Positions 33,901-40,915 of a DNA stretch of 54,589 nt are shown in pieces; position 1 is the first letter of the stretch; each line of letters starts with the position of its first letter. The position numbers and the translations under genes were made by a program. Under the pieces are notes generated by a model. That model had not been told where the DNA came from. It searched no databases and worked only from the letters and a program-made list of their open reading frames with translations. This DNA is from an uncultured Collinsella sp. (GTDB lineage: Bacteria > Actinomycetota > Coriobacteriia > Coriobacteriales > Coriobacteriaceae): positions 1 through 54,589 of the forward strand of contig UQZI01000004.1 in assembly GCA_900545555.1 (NCBI GenBank), given 5' to 3'.

Positions 33901-34392
33901 CAACTCCTGCTGCGCCTTGGCGGCGAACTCGTTGGCGATGTTCAGCTTCTCGGTGGCGGCCTTGACGGCGGCGGCGCTCTGCTCTGATTTACGGCGTGCG
34001 GATGCCAGGCGCTCCTCGGCGGCGACTGCCTGCGTGGAGCCCTCGCCGTACTTGGCGATGGCATCCTGCAACCTCATCTCGGCCACACGGACGCGCCCGG
34101 CATCGTCCGCCTGCTTCATGCGAGCCTTGCTCAGCTCGTTGGTCGCGGCCCTCACGTCATCGGTGAAGACCTTGAGGGCATCGCCGGCAAGGCCCTTGGA
34201 GGATGCGGCGAAGGATTCCTTCAGCTGCTTTCCGAGCTGCCGACCGCTGATGCCGCCGGCGTTCCTGAATGCGCTTTTGAAAGAATTGCTGGCTTCGTCT
34301 CCGGTCGACTTTACCTCTTTGTTGACCTTTGAGCGGAAGCCCGTCATCACGGGGAAAATCGAAATATGTGCGGAACCGACCTCAGATGACAT
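30994..34392 (-). CDS. Tape measure protein
   Basis: At 1132 residues it is the second-longest gene in the window, and it sets the length of the tail tube. It has an N-terminal coiled-coil region (about 60-200), a tape-measure core with GIPILQFLAKHYGITAEEAQ near 475, and long hydrophobic helices between about 620 and 1000. A C-terminal GLVDEAMSALGIHSPSRVFR motif near 1035 is typical of TP901-type tape measures. It is preceded by the frameshifted tail chaperone genes, as expected. Confidence 0.94.
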   Translation of the reverse strand: MSSEVGSAHISIFPVMTGFRSKVNKEVKSTGDEASNSFKSAFRNAGGISGRQLGKQLKESFAASSKGLAGDALKVFTDDVRAATNELSKARMKQADDAGRVRVAEMRLQDAIAKYGEGSTQAVAAEERLASARRKSEQSAAAVKAATEKLNIANEFAAKAQQELAQYADQSSNSFARAAKNFLAGAKSLDAGKNSASGMAGALGSLVRAASGIDMWGPIAAKATTGLTEIKASIGEFASSAKSKMQIAAAEIGNSISDGLSRAGSKVQTVVGNIASRLPQPIKNACSTAHTWFSNVETAAKSVFDRLPDFAKTGIEGAKSAISSGLSALGNIGSAAASAFKGVSTAIVGVAAGATVALGKMAVTGGFSRALSIEDARAKLKGLVHDADSIDEIMNNALASVKGTAFGLGDAATTASQLVASGVKQGDQLTSVLKTVGDSAQISGRDFTEMGSIFSKVAASNKLQGEQVNQILDSGIPILQFLAKHYGITAEEAQKMVSSGKVDFENFAAAMQENLGGAAQSAGGTFKGAMANVKAALSRLGEKAMTPVLNGLRDIFNAAIPLVDAVTTKLTPVFEQWGDLVSNTIAPMIVGAFEKITAVLNGDGFSGFSNGIMAAIPIVGSLVAAVGGTGLLGVIGDLVKNIPFVGTALSGMCGESTLLAKAVGVLGGPLGIILSLITGLVAISPQLQETLGQVAGTVGTALMDAFGTLAPVLQEIFDRLMQAASEVFPVLIECMSQIFTTIGNVVAQLAPVAAEILQPLLDCISQLIEPLTNILTVILPPLTSLLDGLIILAGSVLSFVGQLVAGIESLLLPVITAVIQGISDLLTKCSPWLDQLGSTFETVMDIIGDALEVVGGALNQFMSVAGYVIGQVVQFLVSTLEPAFAAMAPFISGIVASVNQVICSIAQIVQGVVNLVAGLISGDWSQAWEGCKQIASGAVGALGGILSGIYNAAMAAVSGAGTWLWNAGSQIIAGLWNGISGAIGGLYNNIRNALSGLVDEAMSALGIHSPSRVFRDKVGKFIPSGIGVGIKRNTPALLSDVDRMTDALVDRVSGASVAMDVASGMSLGASANGAQGASGGAGGLSVDDIVLAIVTALSKIGALKLDVDLKTLAMLLAPCIDSELGKRDAMEV

Positions 34393-34413
34393 GCGCGATC
34401 TCCCCCGATCTCG

Positions 34414-34775
34414 TTACTCGTAAAGCGAAGCGAACAGCGGCGCCATGTTCTCTGCCGCCTTCTGCGCTTCATCGCCAGAGGCCTTGAAGGAGGCAGCGCG
34501 GAACTGCTCTTCCTCGGTCGGGATGGGAGATGGGAATTTGTTCTGCGTCAGCGCCGCCACGATGAACATGTCGGCGAAGCTGGTCGGGTATTTAAGCCCG
34601 GCCACGTGCGCCCCCGTCGAAGTCGAGGGGTCTCCGGAGAGCGCCCCGAACAGCGCGATCGCGTCCGCATAGCGGAGCCTGCCTCCGAGGTCGGCCTGCA
34701 GGCTCCATCCCCTTGCCGCGAAATCTGCCCTCGCGGCGTCCTCGTTCTCCTTAAGCTCGGCGATGAAGCGGGCTA
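34414..34775 (-). CDS. Second tail assembly chaperone segment, expressed by -1 frameshift (gpT-like)
   Basis: In the -1 frame from the end of the first chaperone, the frame stays open through GIARFIAELKENEDAARADF and RLRYADAIALFGALSGD, then AGLKYPTSFADMFIVAALTQ, to the stop at 34414, about 120 residues. It has no good start of its own; a GTG at 34605 could give only the last 63 residues. The location just before the tape measure matches gpG-gpGT chaperone pairs of tailed phages. Confidence 0.72.
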
Positions 34776-35153
34776 TTCCCCCAGGGTCGCCCCCTGGGTC
34801 TTAGCCAGCTTCTCGCCGAAGACCTCGAGGATCTTGACCATCGTCTGGAGCGGCTCGGCCTTGAAGCGCTCGACGGCATCGGTGCCGCCCTTGCCGCCCT
34901 CGATGAGCGTGCAGAGGTGCTCGAAGGCATCGTCATCGGTACCGCTCTGGATTGCAGAGACCTCGGCGTAACTCGGGCACATGGGCAGGCGGTAGACGTT
35001 GCCGGCGGACGTGCGGACGAACAGCGTGCTGTCGCCGATGACGTACTTGACCTCATTTGCGTTGGCGATGCGCTCGAACTCGGCCTGCTCCTTCTCCTCT
35101 GTCCAGTTCTCGAAGTCCTCGATGGTCGGCTCGAACTCTTTCTCTTCAGCCAT
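34773..35153 (-). CDS. Tail assembly chaperone (gpG-like)
   Basis: The 126-residue acidic protein starts at ATG 35153 (GAAGGGAAAG upstream) and reads MAEEKEFEPTIEDFENWTEE. It ends with LAKTQGATLGE at a TAG. It lies between the major tail protein and tape measure genes and is probably the abundant chaperone that coats the tape measure. The slip site lies at its last codons. Confidence 0.83.
   Translation of the reverse strand: MAEEKEFEPTIEDFENWTEEKEQAEFERIANANEVKYVIGDSTLFVRTSAGNVYRLPMCPSYAEVSAIQSGTDDDAFEHLCTLIEGGKGGTDAVERFKAEPLQTMVKILEVFGEKLAKTQGATLGE
34776..34782 (-). other. Candidate programmed -1 frameshift site
   Basis: The minus strand reads GGGGGAA immediately before the in-frame TAG, read as G-GGG-GAA. 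A stem CCCAGGG/CCCTGGG (34798-34780) overlaps it on the 5' side. A slip to the -1 frame joins the two chaperone reading frames. A second G-run (CAGGGGGCG) a few codons earlier is an alternative. Confidence 0.55.
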
Positions 35154-35220
35154 CTCGACTTTCCCTTCTCTCGAATGGCCTCTTGTGACAAGGACCATTG
35201 TTCGGCCGGGGTCCCCCGAT

Positions 35221-35253
35221 AAAAAAAGGGCACCGCGCCGAAGCGCGATGCCC
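35221..35253 (-). terminator. Intrinsic terminator inside the tail operon, after the major tail protein
   Basis: On the minus strand GGGCATCGCGC pairs with GCGCGGTGCCC (one mismatch) through a TTCG tetraloop and is followed by seven T. It lies between the major tail protein and the chaperone gene, so it probably lowers expression of downstream tail genes. Confidence 0.88.
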
Positions 35254-35281
35254 AACGAGAGAAGGGAAAGCTGTGTTTCGC

Positions 35282-35908
35282 TTAGGAATTCTTGCCGCCG
35301 GCAGCCTGGTGAGGGGTGGCGGCCACGTCGGCGGGCGTGCAGTGCGCCTCGATGTAGGCCTTGCCCCCGTAGAGGTCGTCGCGTACCCACTCGACGGTGA
35401 CGGCGCGACCGAGGACGGACCCGCGCTCGGCCTGACCCGGCTCGTTGGCGGTCACCTTGATGACGCCGGCGCGGCGGTCGACGTTGCCGTTCTTGTAGGT
35501 GATCTCCTCGTACGCCATCCACTTGGTATCGGGCGTGTAGGTGTCGACCGCGATGACGCCATCGGCATCGGGCTTCTCGCCGAAGCAGAACTCTCGTGCG
35601 AGGTCGGTGTCCTCGGCGATGGTGAAGGCCGTGTAGATCTTCGTCTCGCCGTTGAGGGTGTAGCCCCCCTGCCAAAACTCGATGGGGTCGCCCTTCTCGG
35701 TGGAATCCTGCGGTGCTCCGTCTCCGGCGATGAGACCGAGGCAGGAGGTGGCGCGGGCGTAGACCTCGGGCAATTTCGGCGTGGCGTTCTTCTTGCCGAT
35801 CATGGTGCGCGTGATGACGTTTGCCTCGGCGTACGGGACGATGCAGATTGCACCGGTTACGGGCACGCCTACGTTTGCGAGGTCGTTACCCTGCTTGTCT
35901 TTAGCCAT
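35282..35908 (-). CDS. Major tail protein
   Basis: The 208-residue protein has the composition of a siphovirus tail tube subunit: beta-rich and acidic, with GVPVTGAICIVPYAEANVI at the N-terminus and TDLAREFCFGEKPDADGVIA in the centre. It lies between the tail terminator-like gene and the tail chaperones, the expected position. A strong ribosome site (GAAAGGAG) precedes the ATG, and a strong terminator follows. Confidence 0.85.
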   Translation of the reverse strand: MAKDKQGNDLANVGVPVTGAICIVPYAEANVITRTMIGKKNATPKLPEVYARATSCLGLIAGDGAPQDSTEKGDPIEFWQGGYTLNGETKIYTAFTIAEDTDLAREFCFGEKPDADGVIAVDTYTPDTKWMAYEEITYKNGNVDRRAGVIKVTANEPGQAERGSVLGRAVTVEWVRDDLYGGKAYIEAHCTPADVAATPHQAAGGKNS

Positions 35909-35940
35909 TGCAGGCTCCTTTCCAGGGCAAAGCCCTAACC

Positions 35941-36354
35941 TTAATCCTCAATTACTCCGACGACCGAGTACTCGACCGTCATGTAGCACTTGCTCGAATC
36001 GTGCTGGTCCGTCACTCGGTACGGGCCGTTGCATCCGTCATCGATGACCGCTGCGATGGGAGACCCCTTCTCGTAGGCGATGGTCGGGGACGTGAGCGCG
36101 GCGAAGGCACGTCGGGCAAGCTCTCCGGCCTTGAGTGTGCTCTGGCGGTTCCCCGCATAGATCGAGACGCCGACCGAGCGGTCGAAGGTGGTGAGCCCGG
36201 TCTTCTGACCCCCATCGTCGCGAACCACGCAATACGGCGTGTTGCCGTCGAAGTTTGACGGCTCGCGATTGTCGACCTCGATTTGCGTGCCGAGGACGGC
36301 GCGGAGATACCCGCAAAGGAAAAGCTCCAGATCGGGGGGAACAACCATCTGCAT
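35941..36354 (-). CDS. Tail terminator/tail completion-like protein
   Basis: The 137-residue protein starts directly after the stop of the gp10-like gene (TAG then ATG). It shows an alpha-beta pattern with PYCVVRDDGGQKTGLTTFDR and SVGVSIYAGNR, like HK97-type tail terminators (gpU/gp11-like). Assigned mostly from gene order. Confidence 0.7.
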   Translation of the reverse strand: MQMVVPPDLELFLCGYLRAVLGTQIEVDNREPSNFDGNTPYCVVRDDGGQKTGLTTFDRSVGVSIYAGNRQSTLKAGELARRAFAALTSPTIAYEKGSPIAAVIDDGCNGPYRVTDQHDSSKCYMTVEYSVVGVIED

Positions 36355-36642
36355 CTACTTCACCGCTTTCAGGGCTCGGGCGAGATAGCCGCCCTTGGAT
36401 TCGAGCAAAATCGTCTTCCAGTCGTGACCGACCACGCGGTAGCTGTTTCGGTGCGCCGCCTTATGGACCTCGATGCGGAACCCATCGCGGTACGCGCCGG
36501 TGTCGACGGGCGCGGTCGCTCGTACGTTGGCAAGCGCCTGCTGCGCCTTGGACAGGCACATGTTCTCCACGCCCGCGCTGTGGAGGATGTCATCGAAGAA
36601 CTTGTCGTTGAACTTGACTTTTGTCTGGCCTGCTGCCGGCAT
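36355..36642 (-). CDS. HK97 gp10-like head-tail protein
   Basis: The 95-residue protein starts at ATG 36642, which overlaps the stop of the preceding gene (TGATG). It contains QQALANVRATAPVDTGAYRD, the characteristic VDTGxYRxG-type motif of the gp10/minor structural family, and ends with a lysine-containing helix. Confidence 0.8.
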   Translation of the reverse strand: MPAAGQTKVKFNDKFFDDILHSAGVENMCLSKAQQALANVRATAPVDTGAYRDGFRIEVHKAAHRNSYRVVGHDWKTILLESKGGYLARALKAVK

Positions 36643-37004
36643 CAGCCTTCCACCTCCTGAAGGCCGACCTCGAGGGTCGGCTGCCAACCAGTGAACGGGT
36701 TGGCATCGACGGACGGGACGACATCCACCGTGTAGACGTGCGAGCCGTCCTTGATTCGGTCGCCGCGCCTGATGTCGACCGTGGGGTCAGCCACCGTGAG
36801 CGTGACGGCTGTTACCGCCTGCTCGCGTGCGCCATCCGGCGCCATGACCGATGATGCCGTGGCGATGAAGCCGCTGAACACGAGCTTATCGACCTCGCCG
36901 TCCCAGTCGGGCACGGTGCGCGCGGGGTTGTACGGGTCTTCCACAAGGGGTGCGCGGAGGCGCTTGAGCGGTCGACCGAAATCGCCGAAATCAGAGCCGA
37001 TCAC
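36642..37004 (-). CDS. Head-tail adaptor/head closure-like protein
   Basis: The 120-residue protein is beta-rich, with TVDIRRGDRIKDGSHVYTV and NPFTGWQPTLEVGLQEV, matching small head closure (gp16/gpFII-type) proteins. Start and stop overlap both neighbours by a few bases, consistent with coupled translation. Confidence 0.75.
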   Translation of the reverse strand: MIGSDFGDFGRPLKRLRAPLVEDPYNPARTVPDWDGEVDKLVFSGFIATASSVMAPDGAREQAVTAVTLTVADPTVDIRRGDRIKDGSHVYTVDVVPSVDANPFTGWQPTLEVGLQEVEG

Positions 37005-37531
37005 GGGAGCCTCGCAATCCTGTACCTGTCAAGAATCTCGCGCTCGTCCTGCATGAGCTGGATGGAAGTCGCACCGGAACCGCTGAATGCATAGCTCACC
37101 GAAGCGCCGTTGACGCTCTGGGAGCGCACGGTGCCCGCGGGGGCGCTCGCCGCTCGTCGGGAGACCTGCAGCGCGATCGCGATGAGGTCTGGAACGTCCT
37201 CGGGGTTGAACCCGGCGGTGACGGTGTACTCGATGCCGCTCAGGCACGGCGCGACGGGCGCCGCCAGTTCGATAAGGCCGTAAGCATTCCACTGGGCACC
37301 GTCCAGAAGGTCGGTACCGTCGCTCAGCGCGAGCTTCGTGATCTCGGTCACGTTGAGCGCGGGGATGCGGATGATCTTGCCGCCAGCGGAGCCGACCCTG
37401 CCGGACAGCACCATCGACGGCGCGATATGCCACCCGCAGTAGCCGCGGATGGCGCTCACGGCGGCGGCGTTGAACATGGGGGCATCGAGCCCGCTGTAGT
37501 CGGTATGGTCGCCGAGGAAAGATTCGGTCAT
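37001..37531 (-). CDS. Head-tail connector protein (gp6-like)
   Basis: The 176-residue protein starts at ATG 37531 with GGAAGGGGG upstream. It has AIRGYCGWHIAPSMVLSG near the N-terminus and NPEDVPDLIAIALQVSRRA in a long helix, features of gp6/gp15-like connectors. It follows the capsid gene in the usual order. Confidence 0.78.
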   Translation of the reverse strand: MTESFLGDHTDYSGLDAPMFNAAAVSAIRGYCGWHIAPSMVLSGRVGSAGGKIIRIPALNVTEITKLALSDGTDLLDGAQWNAYGLIELAAPVAPCLSGIEYTVTAGFNPEDVPDLIAIALQVSRRAASAPAGTVRSQSVNGASVSYAFSGSGATSIQLMQDEREILDRYRIARLP

Positions 37532-37560
37532 GATGCCCCCTTCCAATCAGTCAGCCGAGG

Positions 37561-38877
37561 CTATTTCGCGGCCTTGGCGGTCTTGGCGGTCACGGTATCG
37601 GCTACGGGCTCATCGGACTGTACCGCGACGCCGGAATCGTCGGACTGCGCGACGACCTTGCTCTCGTCCGTGGACACCTTGACGAAGGCGTACGGGTACT
37701 TGACCTGCAGCGTGCAGCGCTCCTTCAGGCGGAAGGCGGTAATGCCGGAGCCGAAGTTCTCCTTATGGGAGTCGCTGGTCTTCAGCGTGCGCGCGCCGCG
37801 GGACAAGACCTTGCCGGTCTTGAAGGCACCGACCACGCAGTTGCCCTTCGCCTGGGTCGGGGTGACCACGGTCGGAAGGCCCCACGGGGTCTGCTGGATA
37901 ACGAGGGTGCCGGTGCCGTTGTAGGGCGGCAGGAAGAAGCCGCCGCCGTAGTACTGGCCGTTCTTGTCACGCTTCAGGCGCAGGGTCTTGTAGTCCTCGG
38001 GGTTGATGACAAGGCCGTCAGCCGTGCGGTTGACGTTCTTCTTGATCATGGTGATTGCCGTGAAGATGCGGTCCTCGAGCGGCTCGGTGCTGGTGCTGGC
38101 GATGACGGAGTCGGACGGGATTCGCGCGACAAGGCCCTTGATGTTGTCGCTGGCGCCGTCGCCGTTCCAGAGTTTGTCTTCCTTGACCAGGTCGAACTCG
38201 TAGTCGTTGTGGTCGTTGATCTCGGACACGATATAGGGCAGGTCATCGATCATGTCGTCGGTGATCTCCCACAGGTCCGTGATGGAGTGGAGGGTGTCGT
38301 TCTCCCAGGTGGGGTCGGGGAAATGGGTGTGTGCGGCGGCTGCGCCCTCGGCGGTCTCGCCGGGCTTGCCCTCGAGCTTGCCGTAGACCGGGTACTTCAG
38401 CACCTGACCGCCCATGGTGCCGGTGCCGAACAGGTTGACGATGAGCAGGTCCTGGCGGGTGGCGAAGACGGGCTCGTCGATCTCGGTGAGGTACGGGGCG
38501 TTGGAGCCGGTGGCGCCGCCGGTGAGGTTCACGTCGGCAGCGGCCTTGACGTTGAACTCGGAAGTCTCGAAGTTGACGGTCTTGGCCTTGGCGACCGTGA
38601 GGCCCTTGGCCTTCAGCTCGTTGGCGAAATGCTCGCCGATGCTCTTCGCGGTCACGGCGTTCTCCTCCTTCTTCTGCTCGAGGTTCTTGCCCTCGGCGGC
38701 GGTGTCGAGGATCTCGGCTCCGTCCTTGAGCAGGGCGGCGCGCTCCTCAAGCTTCTTGGCCTCGGAGACGTGCTGCTTCAGCTGCTCGAACTCCTCATCG
38801 GTGAGGTTCTCCTCGCCCTTGGCGAGGATGTCCTGTGCCGCCTTCTTCTCGGCGGCGATACGCTCCTTAATGCGCAT
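37561..38877 (-). CDS. Major capsid protein, HK97 fold
   Basis: The 438-residue protein has an N-terminal coiled-coil scaffold region (about 1-90, Lys/Glu-rich). This is followed by HK97-fold segments including SITDLWEITDDMIDDLPYIV, KLWNGDGASDNIKGLVARI, and GLVINPEDYKTLRLKRDKNG. The C-terminal end is extended and Ala/Lys/Thr-rich. It lies directly after the prohead protease with AGGAGG before its start. Confidence 0.94.
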   Translation of the reverse strand: MRIKERIAAEKKAAQDILAKGEENLTDEEFEQLKQHVSEAKKLEERAALLKDGAEILDTAAEGKNLEQKKEENAVTAKSIGEHFANELKAKGLTVAKAKTVNFETSEFNVKAAADVNLTGGATGSNAPYLTEIDEPVFATRQDLLIVNLFGTGTMGGQVLKYPVYGKLEGKPGETAEGAAAAHTHFPDPTWENDTLHSITDLWEITDDMIDDLPYIVSEINDHNDYEFDLVKEDKLWNGDGASDNIKGLVARIPSDSVIASTSTEPLEDRIFTAITMIKKNVNRTADGLVINPEDYKTLRLKRDKNGQYYGGGFFLPPYNGTGTLVIQQTPWGLPTVVTPTQAKGNCVVGAFKTGKVLSRGARTLKTSDSHKENFGSGITAFRLKERCTLQVKYPYAFVKVSTDESKVVAQSDDSGVAVQSDEPVADTVTAKTAKAAK

Positions 38878-38888
38878 GTTTTGTCCTC

Positions 38889-39575
38889 CTAATCGGTGAC
38901 TGCTCCGCCGAGGTATTCGGCGATTTCTGCTATCTCAGACTTGCGCTCGGCAAGTGCATGAGCCTTTTCATCGGTCTCGTCGGATTCATCGGAATCGTCA
39001 TCGGAGCCGACATTCTTGAGCACATCCTGCAGGCACCCGATGGCCTGCTGGATGAGGGACTCGTTGTCCTTGGAGATGGCGCGACCGCTCTTGACGTCGG
39101 TGACCTCGGCCTGCTGGTTGCAGGCAATGGGCACCACGGAGACCTCGAAGAGCTTGATCCTCTCGATGCGGCGGTGCGACCACTGGTCGCCCTCGTCCTT
39201 GACCCAGGCGGTCTTCTGCGCGAGGAAGCCGACCGACATCTGGTGCACGAGGCCGCGCTTGAGCAGGTCGTACGCCTTCTTGCCCTCGGCGGTGTCGAGG
39301 TCGAACTTGAATTTGACGTTCAGGCCCTTATCGTCCTCGCATGCGGAAAGGGACTCGCCGATGCAGTTGAGCGGGGAATCGTAGTTGTGGCCCCAGTAGA
39401 GCGGGATTCCCGCGCCGCCGTCCGGGTAGTCGGCGGAAAGCGTCTCGGCGTACGCGCCCTTGGTGATCTCGTCGTCGATAAGGTCGCGCTCCCACGTGGA
39501 GGCGTAGCCCTCGAACACGCCCTCCTCCTCGGGGACTGCCTTGACCTCGAAATTGAGGAAATCGAGCTTGCTCAT
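38889..39575 (-). CDS. HK97-family prohead protease
   Basis: The 228-residue protease matures the capsid. It shows FEGYASTWERDLIDDEITKG near 21, PLYWGHNYDSPLNCIGES near 57, HQMSVGFLAQ near 112 (histidine and serine positions of the family) and IKLFEVSVVPIACNQQAEV near 143. The C-terminal 60 residues are acidic. It is flanked by portal and capsid genes. Confidence 0.92.
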   Translation of the reverse strand: MSKLDFLNFEVKAVPEEEGVFEGYASTWERDLIDDEITKGAYAETLSADYPDGGAGIPLYWGHNYDSPLNCIGESLSACEDDKGLNVKFKFDLDTAEGKKAYDLLKRGLVHQMSVGFLAQKTAWVKDEGDQWSHRRIERIKLFEVSVVPIACNQQAEVTDVKSGRAISKDNESLIQQAIGCLQDVLKNVGSDDDSDESDETDEKAHALAERKSEIAEIAEYLGGAVTD

Positions 39576-39579
39576 CTTG

Positions 39580-40905
39580 TTACCTCCCGTTCGGGCTCGC
39601 GCCCGTCTGGGCGTTTTGGGTAGTACCGCCGTCCTGCGGGGACGGCTGTCCGCCTTGGGTGACGTTGAGCGGGACGATTACCTCGTCGCCGTCATCCTTG
39701 GCGGGAAGGTTGAGCTTGCGTCGGCCCTCGTTCAGGGACATGAACGGACGGCCCGTCGCCGTGCTCAGCGCCTTGTATTGTTCGCTGGGGGTACCCCGCA
39801 GCTGCGCATCCATGTTCGCGAGGATGAAGACGTCCTCCTCGCCGACCGCCTTGGGGATGACCTGATTCAGCTGCTGCTCGAGCTGGACGACGTATGGGGA
39901 CAGCTCGACATTCCACAGCTTGTCCTTGTAGGCTTCCACGCTCGACTTGTTGCCTGTGCGGATGCCGACGTTTTCAGGCGAGATGTGATAGGCGTTGCAC
40001 ACGGCGATGCCGATACGGTCGCGTGCATCGAGGTCGGCCATGTCGACGGGCTTGAATGCATCGACCGTGACGATCTCCATGCCGTCCTCGAGCAGGGGCC
40101 AGCCGCCGTCCTTGCCACCGCCCTTGCGGTAGGCGCGCATGCCCTGGATGAAGTCATTCCGCGCATTCTCGCTCGCCCACGGCATACCGGCGGGTCGCTT
40201 GACGTAGGCGGGGATGCGACCGCCGTTCTGGGCGATGAAGCGGCGATAGCTCGCCAGCTCGCGAGCCTCGGTGAGAAGCGGCCCCAAAGCGCCGGACATG
40301 GGCTTGGGGTTGCCGACCGCGCCGGGGTAGCCGAGTGACAGCAGGACGTTCTTGTTCGGCAGCTCGTAGTTGACCTGACCCTTGGGCAGCGTGATCTGGA
40401 CTCCCGTCGGCTCCGCGAGCGCGTTATATTGCACGGAATAAGTGCCGTACGGGATACGGCGAAGACGGTAGTCGTAGTCGTTGTCCATCGTGAGCAGCAT
40501 CAGCCACTGGTCGTTGAGCATCATGTCGACCACCAGCGAGTGGATGAGACGGTAACGGGTCTCGTTCGCAACGTAGCTGGGGTCCGCGATGAGCTTGCCG
40601 ATTTCGGAGTTCGGAGCCTCCTCGCGGTCGCCGTTCGGCTTCACGCGGTACGCATGGAAGGGCAGCGCCGCGATCTTGCTCGCCACGAAATCGACCACCA
40701 TGCGCACGCTGTACTCGGCGGCCCACAGGTCGCGGCGGTCGTAATCGCCGAATGCGATGTCCTCGGCGAGACCGGGGGAAACCATCGGCGCATACGGAAC
40801 AGCGTGCTGCGCGGTGGTCTCGGACTGCTTGGCGGCATTCTCGGCAGTCTCGGATTTGCCCGTGAAGCCATCGTAAGCCGCCTTGATGCGGTCGGAAAAT
40901 CGCAT
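39580..40905 (-). CDS. Phage portal protein
   Basis: The 441-residue protein forms the DNA entry ring of the head. It shows MVVDFVASKIAALPFHAYR near 52, RYRLIHSLVVDMMLNDQWLM near 97, PKGQVNYELPNKNVLLSLGY near 150, and YHISPENVGIRTGNKSSVEA near 310, which is the HK97-type portal signature. AGGAG lies eight bases before the ATG. Confidence 0.94.
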   Translation of the reverse strand: MRFSDRIKAAYDGFTGKSETAENAAKQSETTAQHAVPYAPMVSPGLAEDIAFGDYDRRDLWAAEYSVRMVVDFVASKIAALPFHAYRVKPNGDREEAPNSEIGKLIADPSYVANETRYRLIHSLVVDMMLNDQWLMLLTMDNDYDYRLRRIPYGTYSVQYNALAEPTGVQITLPKGQVNYELPNKNVLLSLGYPGAVGNPKPMSGALGPLLTEARELASYRRFIAQNGGRIPAYVKRPAGMPWASENARNDFIQGMRAYRKGGGKDGGWPLLEDGMEIVTVDAFKPVDMADLDARDRIGIAVCNAYHISPENVGIRTGNKSSVEAYKDKLWNVELSPYVVQLEQQLNQVIPKAVGEEDVFILANMDAQLRGTPSEQYKALSTATGRPFMSLNEGRRKLNLPAKDDGDEVIVPLNVTQGGQPSPQDGGTTQNAQTGASPNGR

Positions 40906-40915
40906 GTGTCAGCTC

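Noticed and set aside
40451..40460. A near match to the shuffling word (GGGATACGGC) inside the portal gene
   Set aside because: It matches only 10 of 11 bases, lies in a conserved structural gene, and opens no alternative cassette.
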